This document shows, piece after piece, positions 48,632 to 60,320 of a DNA stretch of 64,000 bases. This DNA is from Diaporthe sp. PMI_573. Taxonomy: Eukaryota > Ascomycota > Sordariomycetes > Diaporthales > Diaporthaceae. The position numbers were made by a program, and so were the translations under genes. The stretch is taken from positions 310,001 through 374,000 of the forward strand of contig JAJTUP010000044.1 in the NCBI GenBank assembly GCA_021399435.1, in the 5' to 3' direction. The notes beneath the pieces are model-generated. The model worked only from the letters and a program-made list of their open reading frames with translations. It was not told where the DNA came from and made no database searches. The number at the start of each line of letters is the position of its first letter. Within the stretch, counting starts at the first letter, position 1.

Positions 48632-51162
48632 ATGGCAGCACAACAGCAGTCGCTAGAAACGCTCCTGGGGATTAGCAGTCAGCGCAAATCGCTGAAACAG
48701 CAGCTTGATGCTGCGTCCATCAAGGCTGAACCTGGGAGAACGACTCTTGCTGACCTCCCAACGGTCCAGAGGAGTATATTGCCAACAAGAATCGCAAAGG
48801 CCGGCGGAGCTGGATTCAAGCCCATGGATTCTTCCTCACGGAAGTCAGCCCTGATCTGCGGACGTTGCAGACCTACTGGCTTTGCTCGAAATGTGATGAA
48901 CGCGGGAAGAGCTCGTTGTTCGTCGCGACAAACACCACGTCGCCAATTGAGCATCTCCGAAGGTATATGGCATCCGTATGAGCCCGGCATTTATTCCTTT
49001 CGGCGTCTTACTGGATATAGGTCCCATATGATCACTGAGGCGGACGGCAATGCAGACGAAGATTCGTCTCGCGCTGACATTCACCCCCCTTCGAAACGGC
49101 GCTGCCTGGAGCTTCCTACTACGAGATCCAATGTTAATAAAGCGAAGGAGCTGACGGTCGGCTGGATCGTCACTGCCAATCTTCCTTTCACGGCGCCGTC
49201 AAATCCGTACTTGCGACAAATGCTCGACTTACACGATGCGTCATTGGCAAAAGAGGTGCCGTGGAGCCGGCAGTCGGTGCGTGAAACCATGCGGAAATTA
49301 TTCGAGGTAAAGAAGGGAGCAATATCGAGTCAATTGGAGAAGGCAGTCACAAGGATTAGCTTTAGCTTTGACATGTGGACTTCTCCAAACCGGTACGCTT
49401 TCCTTGGCCTCCACGCTCACTATCTCGACGCCTCCTATCAAGTCCAATCACGACTTCTTGCCCTGCGCCGTGTGTGGGGAGCTCATTCCGGAGATAACCA
49501 AGCAACGACAATATATGACATCTTCGGCGAGTACGGGATACGAGACCGGATTGGCGCGGGTGTCTGCGACAATGTCTCGTCCAATGACACATGCTTGGCG
49601 AGCCTCTATCGTCAACTTTCTCCTGCGATGGCCGACGAGGATATCAGAAACCATCGAACACGGTGCTTTGGGCATATTGTCAACCTTGCAGCTCGAGCGT
49701 TCCTCTGGGGGAAAGACCCTGACTCATTTGAGCGAGAAGCCTTCACCGAGGCGGCTTTCCAAGTTGAAGAGCGTGAGCTTCGACTTTGGCGGAAACGGGG
49801 AGCAGTGGGCAAGCTGCATAACATCGTCCGGTTCGTCAGGGCTTCTCCGCAACGGCGAGAGTTGATGAAATCTCTGGCATGCAGCCAGCGCGATGAAGAC
49901 GTTTATCAACTCTTTGAGGAGGACCGAGCTGCCATCGACCTCGAACTGATGCAGAACAATGAAACCAGATGGAATTCGACGTTTCTAATGATCCAGCGTG
50001 CCATTCGCAAACGAGAGCAGATTGACCATTTCATCACATATCTCGACACGAAGGCAGCAGAGCCCCGACAACGGGTGCCTGTCCAAGATCATCTTTCACC
50101 GCAGGACTGGCTTCTCTTGGCGGAGATACAGAGTCTACTAAAACCACTCTACGAGATCACCATGAGGTGCCAGGGTTGGGCCAAAGAAGGCCGTTACGGC
50201 GCCTTGTGGGAAGTGATGATCGGAATGGAATATTTGCTCAACTTCTTCGAGGAGCAAAAGCTGATATTCTCGCCCCCAGATGATACTGCTGATGAGCTAC
50301 GGCTTGCCAGAGCCTCGGCAACCACGAGTACAGCTTTCCAGTTCACATTCGCTCTTCTTATGTCTATTTTGCTAATACTTTCGCAGGATATAGTACTCCA
50401 CGAGCTGACCAGGGTTGGGGACGCGAGAAACACTTGCCACAGCACACTCGAGACGAATATACCGGTGCATTCTCGCAAGCTGAGAGTCTTGATGATGACC
50501 ACCGACGACGCATACAAATCTCTATCAATAACTGTTGGTCAAAGCTTGATGAGTATTACAGTCTACTTGGCCAATCGCCACTTTACCCGGCTGCCGTTAT
50601 TCTTCACCCGCGCTGGAACGTGTCTTGGCTTGAGGCGAACTGGACTAGCCACGAGCAATTAGTGTGGCTACGGGACGCTAAGAACAGTGTCCGGGAATTC
50701 TTTGAACAACAGTATCCACGTAAGGAGCAGTCCGAGACAGCGAGAGCCGTGATAGGAACAGCGATGCGGCAAGACGAGCCCAGTCAATTCGACCAGTGGA
50801 TGCAGAGCTACGATCGGTACATGATGGAGGAAGAAGATGAGCTTGGAGTTTATATGAGGCAAGGGCCAGTCCGGCGAGAGAACTTGAACCCCATTCTATG
50901 GTGGAAGGATCACCAAGAAGAATATCCACGTCTGAGCAAGTTTGCCCTCGACATCCTGGCAATTCCTGCTATGTCTGTCGATCCTGAGCGGACGTTTAGT
51001 GTCACAAAGTTGACAGTAAGCTCGCAAAGGCACAGCTTAAGCCCCGAGATAATAGAGGAAATACAGTGCCTACGGAATTGGCTAGGCCATCAAGCGATCA
51101 CTGTGGGCGAGGTCGTCAGTTTTGGTGGAGACCTGATGGGTTGGGATGGAGTGGAGGCGTGA
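48632..51162 (+). CDS. hAT transposase, one intron, BED region frame-disturbed
   Basis: Exon 1 (48632-50327) and exon 2 (50387-51162) join in phase across a 59-nt intron (GTACAG donor, GCTAAT branch site, TCGCAG acceptor), giving 823 residues, the most complete hAT here. Core blocks are SFSFDMWTSPNRYAFLGLHA, CFGHIVNLAARAFL, KRGAVGKLHNIVRF and TRWNSTFLMIQRAI. The dimerisation domain in exon 2 has ILWWKDHQEEYPRLSKFALD and AIPAMSVDPERTFS. The BED finger (SWIQAHGFFL, YWLCSKCDERG, IEHLRRYM) is readable only in another frame between about 48760 and 48985, implying two compensating small indels; in the main frame that stretch is nonsense. So DNA binding is probably lost although the ORF stays open. 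Confidence 0.75.
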
Positions 51163-51657
51163 GAGTACCAATAGCTTCATCCTGGCCTCAGGTCAGCGCT
51201 TTCAATTCAAGTATATCAATTCAAATCAAGTTAAGTAAGTTCACGGACGATTTTATTTCAAGTAATCAGGTTACACCCCCGAACTTGACTTACTTGAATT
51301 GAAGTCAGCGCTGTTCTAGCGTAGCCAAGTTTCTTCTTCCGGTAGTGTACGAGCTGTGGTGACAATTTTGAACTTTTTGTTACAGTGATATTATGATGGT
51401 CTTTCGGGCCAAATTTTAACTGCTGGATAGGCTGACCGTAGATAGACGCCCATTAGCAGTATACTATACTCAAAATAGGGCGGTTGAGGCTAAAGTGGGA
51501 TCTGATTAAGGGTGGCTTTTCGTTCTTATCGGTGTTCCCTACCACGAATGCCACGGCCTCCTTTTCGGCTCGACTTTGTACCTGTAGAAACTAGGAGAAC
51601 AAGCCCTGTTTATCCTAATCAGCACCGCATGGTGCAAGGAGATAAGATTGGCTCAAC
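51163..51657. other. Intergenic with imperfect inverted repeat
   Basis: No gene is supported. 51194-51313 is an imperfect hairpin: CAGCGCTTTCAATTCAAGTA on the left and the complement of CAGCGCTGACTTCAATTCAA on the right. No 8-bp target duplication flanks it. It may be the 3' terminus of the preceding hAT element or a small MITE. Confidence 0.5.
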
Positions 51658-52092
51658 ATGTTAGCTGTTTCGGTATCTTGCATAAGACTGTTTGCTCTTC
51701 CTTTTCCGGATCTGATAGCGATCAAGGGACTCGGAAACGATGCATCAGATCAGGCGATCCCGAATGCCAATAATCATGCCGGAGATGAAATGGCGACCTA
51801 CGTACCTTCGGATTCGTATTCTTGGTGGATTATGCGTCGCTTTACCCTCATGATAGTCGTACTGGAGGTCTTGATCGTGGTATCGGCCCGGAACAATGGG
51901 ATTGCATCTGGCGCATATAGCGATCAATACCTCTGGACCTATCAACCCACACCTAGACGGCAACCTGGTCGCTGTCTCCTGAATCATTACTCACTCGGTC
52001 CAGGCCTACCTCAACCGCGAAACGAAAGCTTTACCCGGCATAATACCGACTTTCAGTATCTCTTCCACAGTTACGGTAGCCTCGCGGATTAA
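51658..52092 (+). pseudogene. Fungal multi-span membrane protein N-terminal relic
   Basis: From ATG 51658 the frame includes SWWIMRRFTLMIVVLEVLIV followed by VSARNNGIAS...DQYLWTYQPTP. A basic run, one transmembrane helix and the YLWTYGPTA-like motif mark the start of a family of large fungal transmembrane proteins (DUF3433-like). After YLWTYQPTP the frame departs from the expected second helix, so a frameshift is likely; further helices are not found. Confidence 0.4.
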
Positions 52093-52779
52093 CATAATGC
52101 TAAGAGCCTAGATTGTAGTAAACTCTGGTGGTCATCACTTATGGAGTAGAGGCGGAGGCTCTCTTTGCAGAAGTGGTCCCCTAACGAGTATAGGTTGTCC
52201 GGATTTGCACGCGTATCAGGCTGGGTTGAAAACTATCATCCTAGAGCAAGTAGGGCGTTAACGAGGACTGGAGAGCAGTACCGAGACCAACTGGAGAGGA
52301 AGTGCTCCTTGCTTAGGGACGCGAAAACCGGATATTCCTAGCAAAAGTATAAGGCAGGGATATACTGAATCAATATCCTGTCTGAGCTGATCTCGCTCTA
52401 GGCGGTAGTCATTCTTAAGCAAGTTAGCTTATCCGGGGTCAATAACTGGTCTAGGCCGCAGTAAGTGCCTTCAGAAGCCTGCAATTTCGATCAATTGTCT
52501 GCATCCCATGCTTCAACTCTTATTTGGGAATGCCCAGAGAGACACCAGCTCCTTGTGTCCGACTGCAGATTACTTCTTTAAAATTACGCCTGGCTAGCTT
52601 CTGAGTATTGATCCCATTAAGTGCTTGGATCCCTATCCTGTCTGGAACTCAGTAGATAAACCGTCGACACCGGGCTGATATCCACGACCGGCATTGCCCT
52701 CTTAGCCATGCCAATGATATATGAGGCTGCGCCCACACCGGCGGATTTGGGCAGGCTGATGAGATTTATACCTGTGTCG
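52093..52779. other. Decayed sequence
   Basis: No open gene is found. It may be degraded continuation of the membrane-protein relic (plus) or of the Zn2Cys6 pseudogene (minus); neither can be followed reliably. Confidence 0.35.
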
Positions 52780-53430
52780 GAGGGATGATCAAATCTAGGT
52801 ACTAAACTTGTCCTCGAGGACAGTTGGCTGCCCAGCCAGTCCTCTTATGACAGCGATAGTTTCGCCACTGTGTAGTCGGCCCAATACCTCCTGCCATTGT
52901 GCGTTATGCAAGAGGGCGCTAATAACCGATTCGCTCGAGACTTATTAGCGGCATAGATACTCGATTTTGCTGCAGAGATTCTCCTTAGTCTGTGGTATAG
53001 GAACATTGTAGTGGCATCTAACATCATGGGCGCTGCATCTACAACACGGCTGCTAGCCATCCCACTATGATGCAGAATTGCAAACATTAGTTTAGAGGGC
53101 TGGAACTGCTTGCGCGGCGGATGACATTGAGGGAAAGGTTCGATTCGGGGGGGAATGAGAGCAGAGTAGCAGTACCTTTGCGTGCTTCTTCCGACAGTCT
53201 GTGCAGGCATTGTGGGTCACCATCCCCTGGCCCCTCTGCCTCTTAGAGGCGGCAGTGCTGGAGAGGAAGGTCCCGGGCGGCGCATTGGGAGTGCCGGCGG
53301 ATGCGCTCGAAGCTAAGGCTGTCGAGACACTTGTGGTATTCTTTTTACAAACAGCAGTTGCGCCCGAATAGTAAGGGTCGATTAGGGGCGTGTTCTCGGG
53401 AGGAGAATCTTGTTCCATGTGGTTATCCAT
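52780..53430 (-). pseudogene. Zn2Cys6 transcription factor pseudogene
   Basis: Exon 1 (53430-53176, 85 codons) ends GQGMVTHNACTDCRKKHAK, carrying the first two cysteines of the cluster. A 111-nt intron (53065-53175) leads to a block reading [W]DG[stop]QPCCRCSAHDVRCHYN. The third cysteine codon is TGG instead of TGT/TGC, and a TAG follows two codons later, so the finger is destroyed. Beyond it a typical linker is still legible (KENLCSKIEYL, two stops, then SESVISALLHNAQWQEVLGR and LHSGETIAVIRGLAG). The intron position, exactly before the third cysteine, matches the regulator at 23635-25349. Confidence 0.65.
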
Positions 53431-54084
53431 ACTGGGTATGTGGGCTTATTTCTGGGATGTGATTTAGAGGGTATGAATTATACTTAGAATAACTGAGTCC
53501 GAGTCTAATAATAAGCAAAGCCTAGAAAGTTGTATTGCATTAGCTTTGATAGGCATTGTGAATAAGCATGAAATGAATGTAGTTGTGGTGGGTGGGTGAT
53601 TCCGGTGGTCCGCATCAGAGGGCGGCTGAGTGTGCAATGGCCGACCTACCTGGTTCTGTCCATTACCATCTCATATGGCCCGGAGCCGGCCGACTGATGT
53701 AAAAGTATGTGCTAGCTGAAGACTGACTATAGCGTTACACCAAGTGCGGGCGTCGGGTTGGTTGGTCAAGCCGGAAGACTAGGACCTTAGCTCTCAAATT
53801 AAACTTTATTAGAGTCTTCCGGACCGAGTAGACAGCAAATTCTTCTACACGGTCTACAGTAATGGTCCGATCCATCGTATCACTTGGATTTAAGTTTTGA
53901 ACCAGATCGTAGTCACAACTACCAAATCATCAGAATAATCATATCCACGTTATGATAACCGCGTTACTTGCATGGCTTGTATCTTCTGTTTACATATTCA
54001 ACTATCTTTATAGCCAGATTGAACGTCGTCGACTTCGCCGACCTCACCACAACAGCCGCCACCAACACCACCACGACGAAATCC
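53431..54084. other. Intergenic between divergent genes
   Basis: No gene is supported. A short frame at 53952 (MITALLAWLVSSVYIFNYLY) would be a transmembrane leader, but it is out of phase with the ankyrin gene and no adequate intron links them. Confidence 0.4.
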
Positions 54085-55244
54085 ATGCCCGGCACCATGC
54101 CGACATCAGTGCAGCTGAGAGAAACATCCCTTCACGCTACGTCTAATGCCAGCACTGGCTTTACATCGCAGTATCGGGGTGATAGGCAGCGCCACAATAT
54201 CCCAGTCCTGACAGACATGCCAGCAGCAGAGCAAAGGCGTGTCCCTGTCAAATCGACCTCCGACTCACGCACAGTCGAGTCCACGCCGATTGCCCCTGAT
54301 GTTGTGCGCAAGTCACTGCGAGTCGCCTGCTCTCGCGGAGATCTCGCAGCTGCAAAGGCCGTTATAGCAGGCTTTGCAATTGACGTTAACAGTCTCCCAG
54401 GACACCTCCTTCAGGCAATTAGCAGCGGCCACGCAGACCTCGTGAAATGGCTCATGGACTTCTATGACTCAGCCTCTGAGTTGGACGACCTGCTGATCGA
54501 TATGGGTCTTTCTGCTATCCGCAACCAGAATTTCGAATTACTTAAGGACGCCGTCAGCAGACTGACTGTCCAAGGGCAGGCCGAGTTTGGTTACTGGACT
54601 TTACCGTACGTGTCTTCCCCTTTTCTTCTATTATAGTCCCATACATGGACCTAGCTACACGAAAAGGAGTCTGTTCATATATGCAATGCATCCAGGCCAA
54701 GGAGGGGAAGTAATTCATTACATTTGACTCACAGGAGGTTAACAGTAGCGCCGTGTTAAGTGAGGACTTCCTCACCTTCCTCTTTGCCGTGGGCATCAAA
54801 CCCACCAGAGCCTCATCAGCTGCGGTGCTCAACGAGTGCGCCGCGAGATCAACACCCAGGATCTTCGACATCTTGGTGGACGCCGGTGCCGACATTACTG
54901 CCCCGGGCGTCTATCCGCTTCACCAGGCGGCAGGAGCACCGCAACGTGGCCGCATCGAGATGATGGAGCATCTCGTGCGCGCTCACGGCTTCGACCTAAA
55001 CGGGATGGACAACGCGTCGCTCGACACAGTGGTCCGGGGTTCCGTGTGCGGAGCACCATTGCACTATGCTGTGGGCCACGGCTACCTGCTCCGTTCCGAG
55101 TGGCTGCTTAAGCACGGCGCCGACCCGCACTACGCTAACCAATTCGGCAATACACCCTTCGACGAGTATGCCATACGACTTGATGCCGACTCATTCACCA
55201 CTGCGATGTTTAGGACTGTTCTTGGCCTCGAAGACCATAATTGA
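54085..55244 (+). CDS. Ankyrin-repeat protein (two exons)
   Basis: Exon 1 (54085-54605) and exon 2 (54746-55244) join in phase with a 140-nt intron (GTACGT donor, TTGAC branch site, AACAG acceptor), giving 339 residues. An alternative acceptor (ACTCACAG, 12 bases upstream) would break the frame. Residues about 80-170 form degenerate ankyrin helices (LRVACSRGDLAAAKAVIAGF, LLQAISSGHADLVKWLM). Exon 2 has clear repeats: IFDILVDAGADITAPGVYPL with HQAA, and GAPLHYAVGHGYLLRSEWLL followed by KHGADPHYANQFGNTPFDEY. Ankyrins mediate protein contacts; the partner is unknown. The upstream frame is open without an ATG to 53968, so the start is chosen as the first ATG (MPGTMPTSVQ). Confidence 0.7.
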
Positions 55245-55633
55245 CGCGTCCACGTGGTTGGCGACGATGAAGATTTATCCGAGTAGGGAGGGGTGCCTCT
55301 AGAAGTCGATGGAGGTGGTTTTTACTGATATATCATCTGTATGGTTCAATAGTATTATTCATTATGTTTTGCTTGAAGAATTGAAGCTCTCATATTTACC
55401 TCACCAACAGAGGTCTGTCCCGATTAGGATGGAGAGACAAAGCGTTAATCTGTCTTGTTCAGCTTCAGAAGGAAATCGAGCAGAACTGACAGTGAGGCTT
55501 GCGTGGGTAGGGGATGAACTCGTCGGTTGGAAAAATGTTGGAAGAGAAGGGGATGCCACCTGAGTGTAAGGTAATCCCTAAGTCGCACCTTGTTGACAGT
55601 CAGTGATATGTATATATAGAGATGTGGTTTGAT
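55245..55633. other. Intergenic
   Basis: No gene is supported; it holds the 3' flank of the ankyrin gene. Confidence 0.4.
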
Positions 55634-55840
55634 CTATGTCAAGGATGCTTCTTTCAATATTTCTATCGCAAGCTTCGATCTGGTTAAGAAAACCTCAATG
55701 CTTCCCTTCACGTCGATAAGCTTTCGGAACCCAATCATGTAGTTTCTGGCCACGCTGTACCGGCCAAATTGGTGAGCATTGCAGGCCAGGATCAAGAGAC
55801 GGCCGGGGGCTGTGCCATCGACAGCGTCGGAGGGCAGGCT
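55634..55840 (-). pseudogene. Short coding-like fragment, unrecognised
   Basis: A minus-strand frame bounded by stops reads SDAVDGTAPGRLLILACNAH, QFGRYSVARNYMIGFRKLID and VKGSIEVFLTRSKLAIEILK. Its composition is protein-like (alternating hydrophobics, few rare residues), but there is no start and I know no family. Possibly the C-terminal tail of a lost gene. Confidence 0.3.
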
Positions 55841-57725
55841 TCAGCACATGGTCGCAGCAGTACAGATAGTATGTACACGCACGCTATGCCTGGCAGGATA
55901 TGCTCGTCCGTTACATAGCAAGCACTACTATCCAAGCTCAGGCCCGCCCGCCTAGGCTGCCGGACCCGATAATAGCAATAATCATTGGCTTTACGGAGTC
56001 GCCTGAATTATTACACAATCCTTAGAAGCTGAGAGCTTAGAGCTGGAACTGGTTAGCTCGAGCAAGGGATCATGCAAGACGAGGCCATCCCAACCTGTGA
56101 TCACGGACTGGGATCCGGACCGCCCAGCTTCCGGCCATTTTCGCCTGTACCGCGCACCGCGTGCTAGCGCTATGCGATCACGACGAACTCAGTATGTGCT
56201 CTGTAGCTTCAAACATATCGCCTCGCCCTCCCGACCCTAAAACTCTGCCCGACGAAGAGGCTTATACAATGCCGGCTAAGCGCTTCTCCCGCCGCCTGCG
56301 CCTGCTGCTGCCGCTGTCAATGCTGCTGCCGCTGCTCCAGCACGACTGTTCTTTTCCAGCAGCTGGGGCTCTGGGTTAGCCGCGCTTTGCTCGCAAGACA
56401 GCGTGGTCCCACCATATGGACAAGAGGTTGCGTGTAAGTGATCAGTATATACAGACAGGCGCGCTGGCACAAAAAGCGTGGCCGATCATCTGGCCGACTG
56501 CCGAGGGTACGTTTTTCCAAAAGTATGCCGGCTGAAGCAACTACATGACCAATACATGACTTCTTGTCAAACTTGTCGAGGCTAATCACCATCGCTTTGA
56601 GTTTCTGGGCGGTAATGGGTACGGTTTCGCCCCATATAACCCAGCAAATGTAAACTCTGACGGCCAAAGTACTTTTCTGGCCCTCTCCCAGCCGATCGCG
56701 TCCCTGGCAGGCTCACCAGCTACCTACCTGGCAAATGTTACCACATCCTCCCGTTCTGTTACCTCCAAGGCCAAGGTACAGGGGAGCTTCGCCATGGGAT
56801 TTTCAACAATAGACCAGAGAGAAGAAAGTCCTGTTTCCGTGCCAAAGTTTCCCAAAATACACCAAGCCACGGCTACCATCCTCCAAATTAAAAGAATATA
56901 TAACAAGACAGAGAGACAAAATACAGTACCTAGCGGAGCTTCGAAGGCGGTCACCGGATTCGTACATACTATACCATGCGCACTTGTGCACCACACCACG
57001 AACACACACCAGCACGCAGTACTAGGCTGGTCGTACCATCAGTTTGCCCAAGGCTAACGGCCGTCGACCTTGTCGGAGCCCAGACGGCACGCCACTGCCA
57101 CTCTGCGTCTCAGCTGTCGGGACGGAACCGCATGGGCATGGGGCTTGTCAATCTATTATTGCCGCCAGGCATTTGGTCTTGAACTTTGGGACTTGTCGCG
57201 ATCATTCCGCTTTTGAGGACGAGGATTCGTCGAACCTATTAGAACAAACACCAGTCCGATATGTGTCTTCCCATCTGGATACGGCAAGCCACTTCCCCGT
57301 GACGCCAGCTTCCTCAAACCAGGATCACTCTTGTCAGGCCCAGTACAACGTACAACGCACATCAAGATACATAAATACATACGGAACCAGACAAGACAGA
57401 CAGAACTGACAAACAAGAACGAGGCCATCCTCGGCACTTGCCCCCAAGACTTTGTCCCGGTTAGCAAAAGCGAACACGGCAAATTCCCCCGTTGATCAAC
57501 CTATCAACAACGACCGGGACGTCCAGGACCTTTACACTGGAACAGGGACCAGTTATATGACGTATCGTCTTTCTGCGAAGCAGCTGCAGGAGGCACGTCG
57601 TACAGCATTGAGCAGCTTTCTCTCCTTCTTTCCTACCTCGCCTCCTCGCCTTCGTTTCGGGAGTATATAACCATACTACACGCCAGACGTTTCTTCCCCC
57701 TTGCCTAGTCTCGTCTTGAAGATGT
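55841..57725. other. Long intergenic stretch
   Basis: No gene is supported. A Leu/Pro-rich frame at 56161-56379 and its Ala-rich complement come from a CTGCTGCCG-type repeat near 56290-56340 and are not convincing genes. A TATA-like TATATAA at 57664-57670 probably serves the gene that follows. Confidence 0.45.
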
Positions 57726-58280
57726 TTGTCTCTCCACCCCCAGGACTTCAACTCCAACCCGTGCTACCTGCCCTACCGGTCCTTTGCAGGCCCAGCGATC
57801 ACACCCGACCACTCAACCTTCGTGCCATTCAGCATGGGTGGCGGCGCCTTAAAACCCTCGACGCCACAGCACGAGGACCACATGGAGATGGAAGGCCCCG
57901 CAGAACCCTTCAGCCCAGGCACATCCCCTACCCACACATTATCATCCCAGCACCAGTCCCAACAAAACAGCGCTCAGCCTCGCCTCGCACCTCGCCAGCC
58001 GTCCAGCCGCCCCTCCAACTTCGGCAACCTGGACCCAAACACGGTAGCTGAGGCCCTGGAGATCGCGCGATACAGCTCGGACGGTGCGCGGGACCCGGTC
58101 ATCAGCAGCATCCTCGAGTCGGCGCTCACCCAGCTGTGGGACCGCAGCACGGCGCAGCACGAGAGCTACGTCATGTCCACGGGCGAGTTCGCCGTCTTCA
58201 ACTTCTACCAGCACCGGTTCGTCGGCAACAAGCTGGCCTTCGCCGCGAGGAGGAGGTTTTGGGACAACACACGCGCATGA
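57726..58280 (+). CDS. Conserved fungal protein of unknown function (start uncertain)
   Basis: The open frame has a coding-like start (QDFNSNPCYLPYRSFAGPAI, TPDHSTFVPFSMGGG) but no ATG before 57834. A CCACCCCCAG acceptor at about 57742 suggests a 5' exon that I could not locate. From ATG 57834 it gives 148 residues. After a Pro/Ser/Gln-rich stretch the C-terminal 75 residues form a compact block: NTVAEALEIARYSSDGARDP, ILESALTQLWDRSTAQ, ESYVMSTGEFAVFNFYQHRF, FAARRRFWDN. I recall this block as conserved in fungal proteins without a named function. No stops or frameshifts are seen. Confidence 0.5.
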   Translation: MSLHPQDFNSNPCYLPYRSFAGPAITPDHSTFVPFSMGGGALKPSTPQHEDHMEMEGPAEPFSPGTSPTHTLSSQHQSQQNSAQPRLAPRQPSSRPSNFGNLDPNTVAEALEIARYSSDGARDPVISSILESALTQLWDRSTAQHESYVMSTGEFAVFNFYQHRFVGNKLAFAARRRFWDNTRA

Positions 58281-58440
58281 GCTACAGTAAAAGGCTGAGT
58301 CACGGGACACGCCAAGGCCAGGGTTAGGGTTCTATGCCCACCTACAGGGATGGACCGACAGGACCGTCGGCAAGTCCTGTCGACTACATGGGTGCACCGC
58401 AACGATCGCTCGCGATCCCAACGGCCCAACACCATGAGCA

Positions 58441-59131
58441 ACTGAAGAGTCGGAACATATAAGGACACAATCATTACCACAGTAGATAGCTTTCATAGAA
58501 CAGACTCTTCAGTCGTCAATCTAAGTATTCAGTCCAACACCTGGATAGCCTCACAGCTAGTGATCATTAATTACCTCGACAAGACTATTGCACAGTAAGA
58601 ATGCATTTGGACCGTACTGCTAACATAATCCCTACAGGCCACTACTAGACCCTACAAAGGTTTGATGTGATCATTACAGTATGATCACTAGCTGTGAGGC
58701 TATTGTTACGGGGTGCAGTGTTTCACGTAGCTTAGCGCGATGAATTTTCTTGGCCGTCGGTACTATAAGTACCCGACAAGCTTCCGCTACTCTAGAAAGC
58801 AGAAGCAACAATTCACCTCATTCTTCTTTTATTATAACTTGAAAAACAGTGCCTGTGTCTGATCAGAACCAAACACTTGCTTTTATCGCCTTCGTGGCCC
58901 TTCCGGCCCTTTTTCATTATCTCTTCTTTCCTCGCGTTGGAGCCCTCTTTCAGTTCTTGCTCTCTCTCGCTCTGAGGGTCCAGCAGAACGCCCGCCTATG
59001 CTCGACTTGGTGGCCCGTTTTTACTATCCAGGTGTTGAACTGAATACTTAGATTGACGACTGAAGAGTCTGTTCTATGAAAGCTATCTACTGTGGTAATG
59101 ATTGTGTCTTTATATGCTCCGACTCTTCAGT
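58441..59131. mobile_element. Fold-back element with 108-bp inverted ends
   Basis: 58441-58548 and 59024-59131 are inverted copies, 108 bp each with about three mismatches, all transitions. Each arm itself begins ACTGAAGAGTC and contains the complement GACTCTTCAGT 62 bases later, so the arm is its own small hairpin. Inside lies a second inverted pair (about 58547-58570 and 58681-58704, TAGCCTCACAGCTAGTGATC), followed by a block starting TGTTACGGGG that looks LTR-like. No coding capacity. No target duplication is evident at the outer ends. Confidence 0.8.
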
Positions 59132-60320
59132 GGCTCGCTGGCTCGGAACAGCCCAACTTCGTCACTGTTTCCACATGCATCTCTTTCCCTTTAGTCATGA
59201 GCACCCACGCTGGACCTTAGAGTCTTTGCGGGATTTACGCTCCATTTTTTTCTCTTCACTTTCCACTGATTTTGTGTACCTTCTGACTAAATAGTGAACT
59301 CATGAAGGACATTATTCGTTTTCCACTCTCCCTCCCTGTTGACTTCCATTGGCCTTTGGTCTGTATTTCAGACCCCCGAAAATCATGAATGGTGCTAAGC
59401 CTCCAAGGAAATCTTGCAGGTTCCACCATATGTGGACATTCACCCTCTTCACAGCCCGATGTTCATTTCTACTATGGGAGAGGAGATCTATTCTGGCAAA
59501 AGTCGCGATGTTCACATTCAAAGTGGGCGTTTATGGACGGGACCTAACTCGAGAACGGCCAGAAGGCACCCCTTTGTAGTAACGAACTCCTGAATCACCG
59601 TAGCACCACTTACTAGCACATGTATGTAGGCTTTGAGACAGTGACTGACTAGAGTGTTGCTGTGTTGAAGAAATCAGACAGCTTTCCGGTGGAAGAAGCC
59701 ATCGTTGATAGTGCTGGCATACGATCGACTCTTGTATCAAGAGTAAGTATCCAGCATTTGAACGGCCCTGGCAATTGTTTTCCTTGTTATACAATCATCT
59801 GCAGCCACACCGGAAGAGAAGCCCTGGGAATAAGAATTCTTGACTAAGGTTTTCAGTCCGGAACTGGCCAGCTTTCCGCGGAAATTTCCGGAGAGTAAAT
59901 TTTAGATCTGAGACCCAGGTGGTGGAGACTGGGCAATCACTGCCGACAGACAGTATGCATTCTCGCCAATACATGGTAATCAAAAGGACAACCAGATGAA
60001 GAGACTCGTTTTGAAAGATTATGGGGTGCAGTTGCTTTTTACCATGGAGCAGCGATCTGGAAAGGAGTGAATCATTTGGTTCCCGTCTCCTTTCCGGCTT
60101 CAACGAATGGATCTTCCCCTGGTTGAACATGCTATCTTTTCGACGCAACCGTGCCCATGAACTGGCGCGGCGGAGTGGAGGACCCGCTGTGACCAAAATC
60201 CGTGCCCATTTAGCCCCTATTCACAGTCGGAACACACTCGCAGATAGCTCGATGCTTGATTGTGTGCGCATGCAAAGCACAGTCTCTCAAAGTGATGACT
60301 GCTTGATCGAAAGGCGTAAG
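59132..60320. other. Intergenic
   Basis: No gene is supported; open frames on both strands lack domain signatures. Confidence 0.4.

Noticed and set aside
51194..51313. 120-bp imperfect hairpin as a MITE
   Set aside because: The flanking 8-mers (CCTCAGGT and TTCTAGCG) do not match and the arms have gaps, so I describe it only as an inverted repeat.
53952..54146. 64-codon frame with a transmembrane-like start before the ankyrin gene
   Set aside because: Out of phase; the only possible linking intron would be about 38 nt with weak signals.
56161..56470. Leu/Pro-rich frame and Ala-rich complementary frame
   Set aside because: Both derive from a CTG/CCG-type simple repeat; no start context, domain or intron supports a gene.
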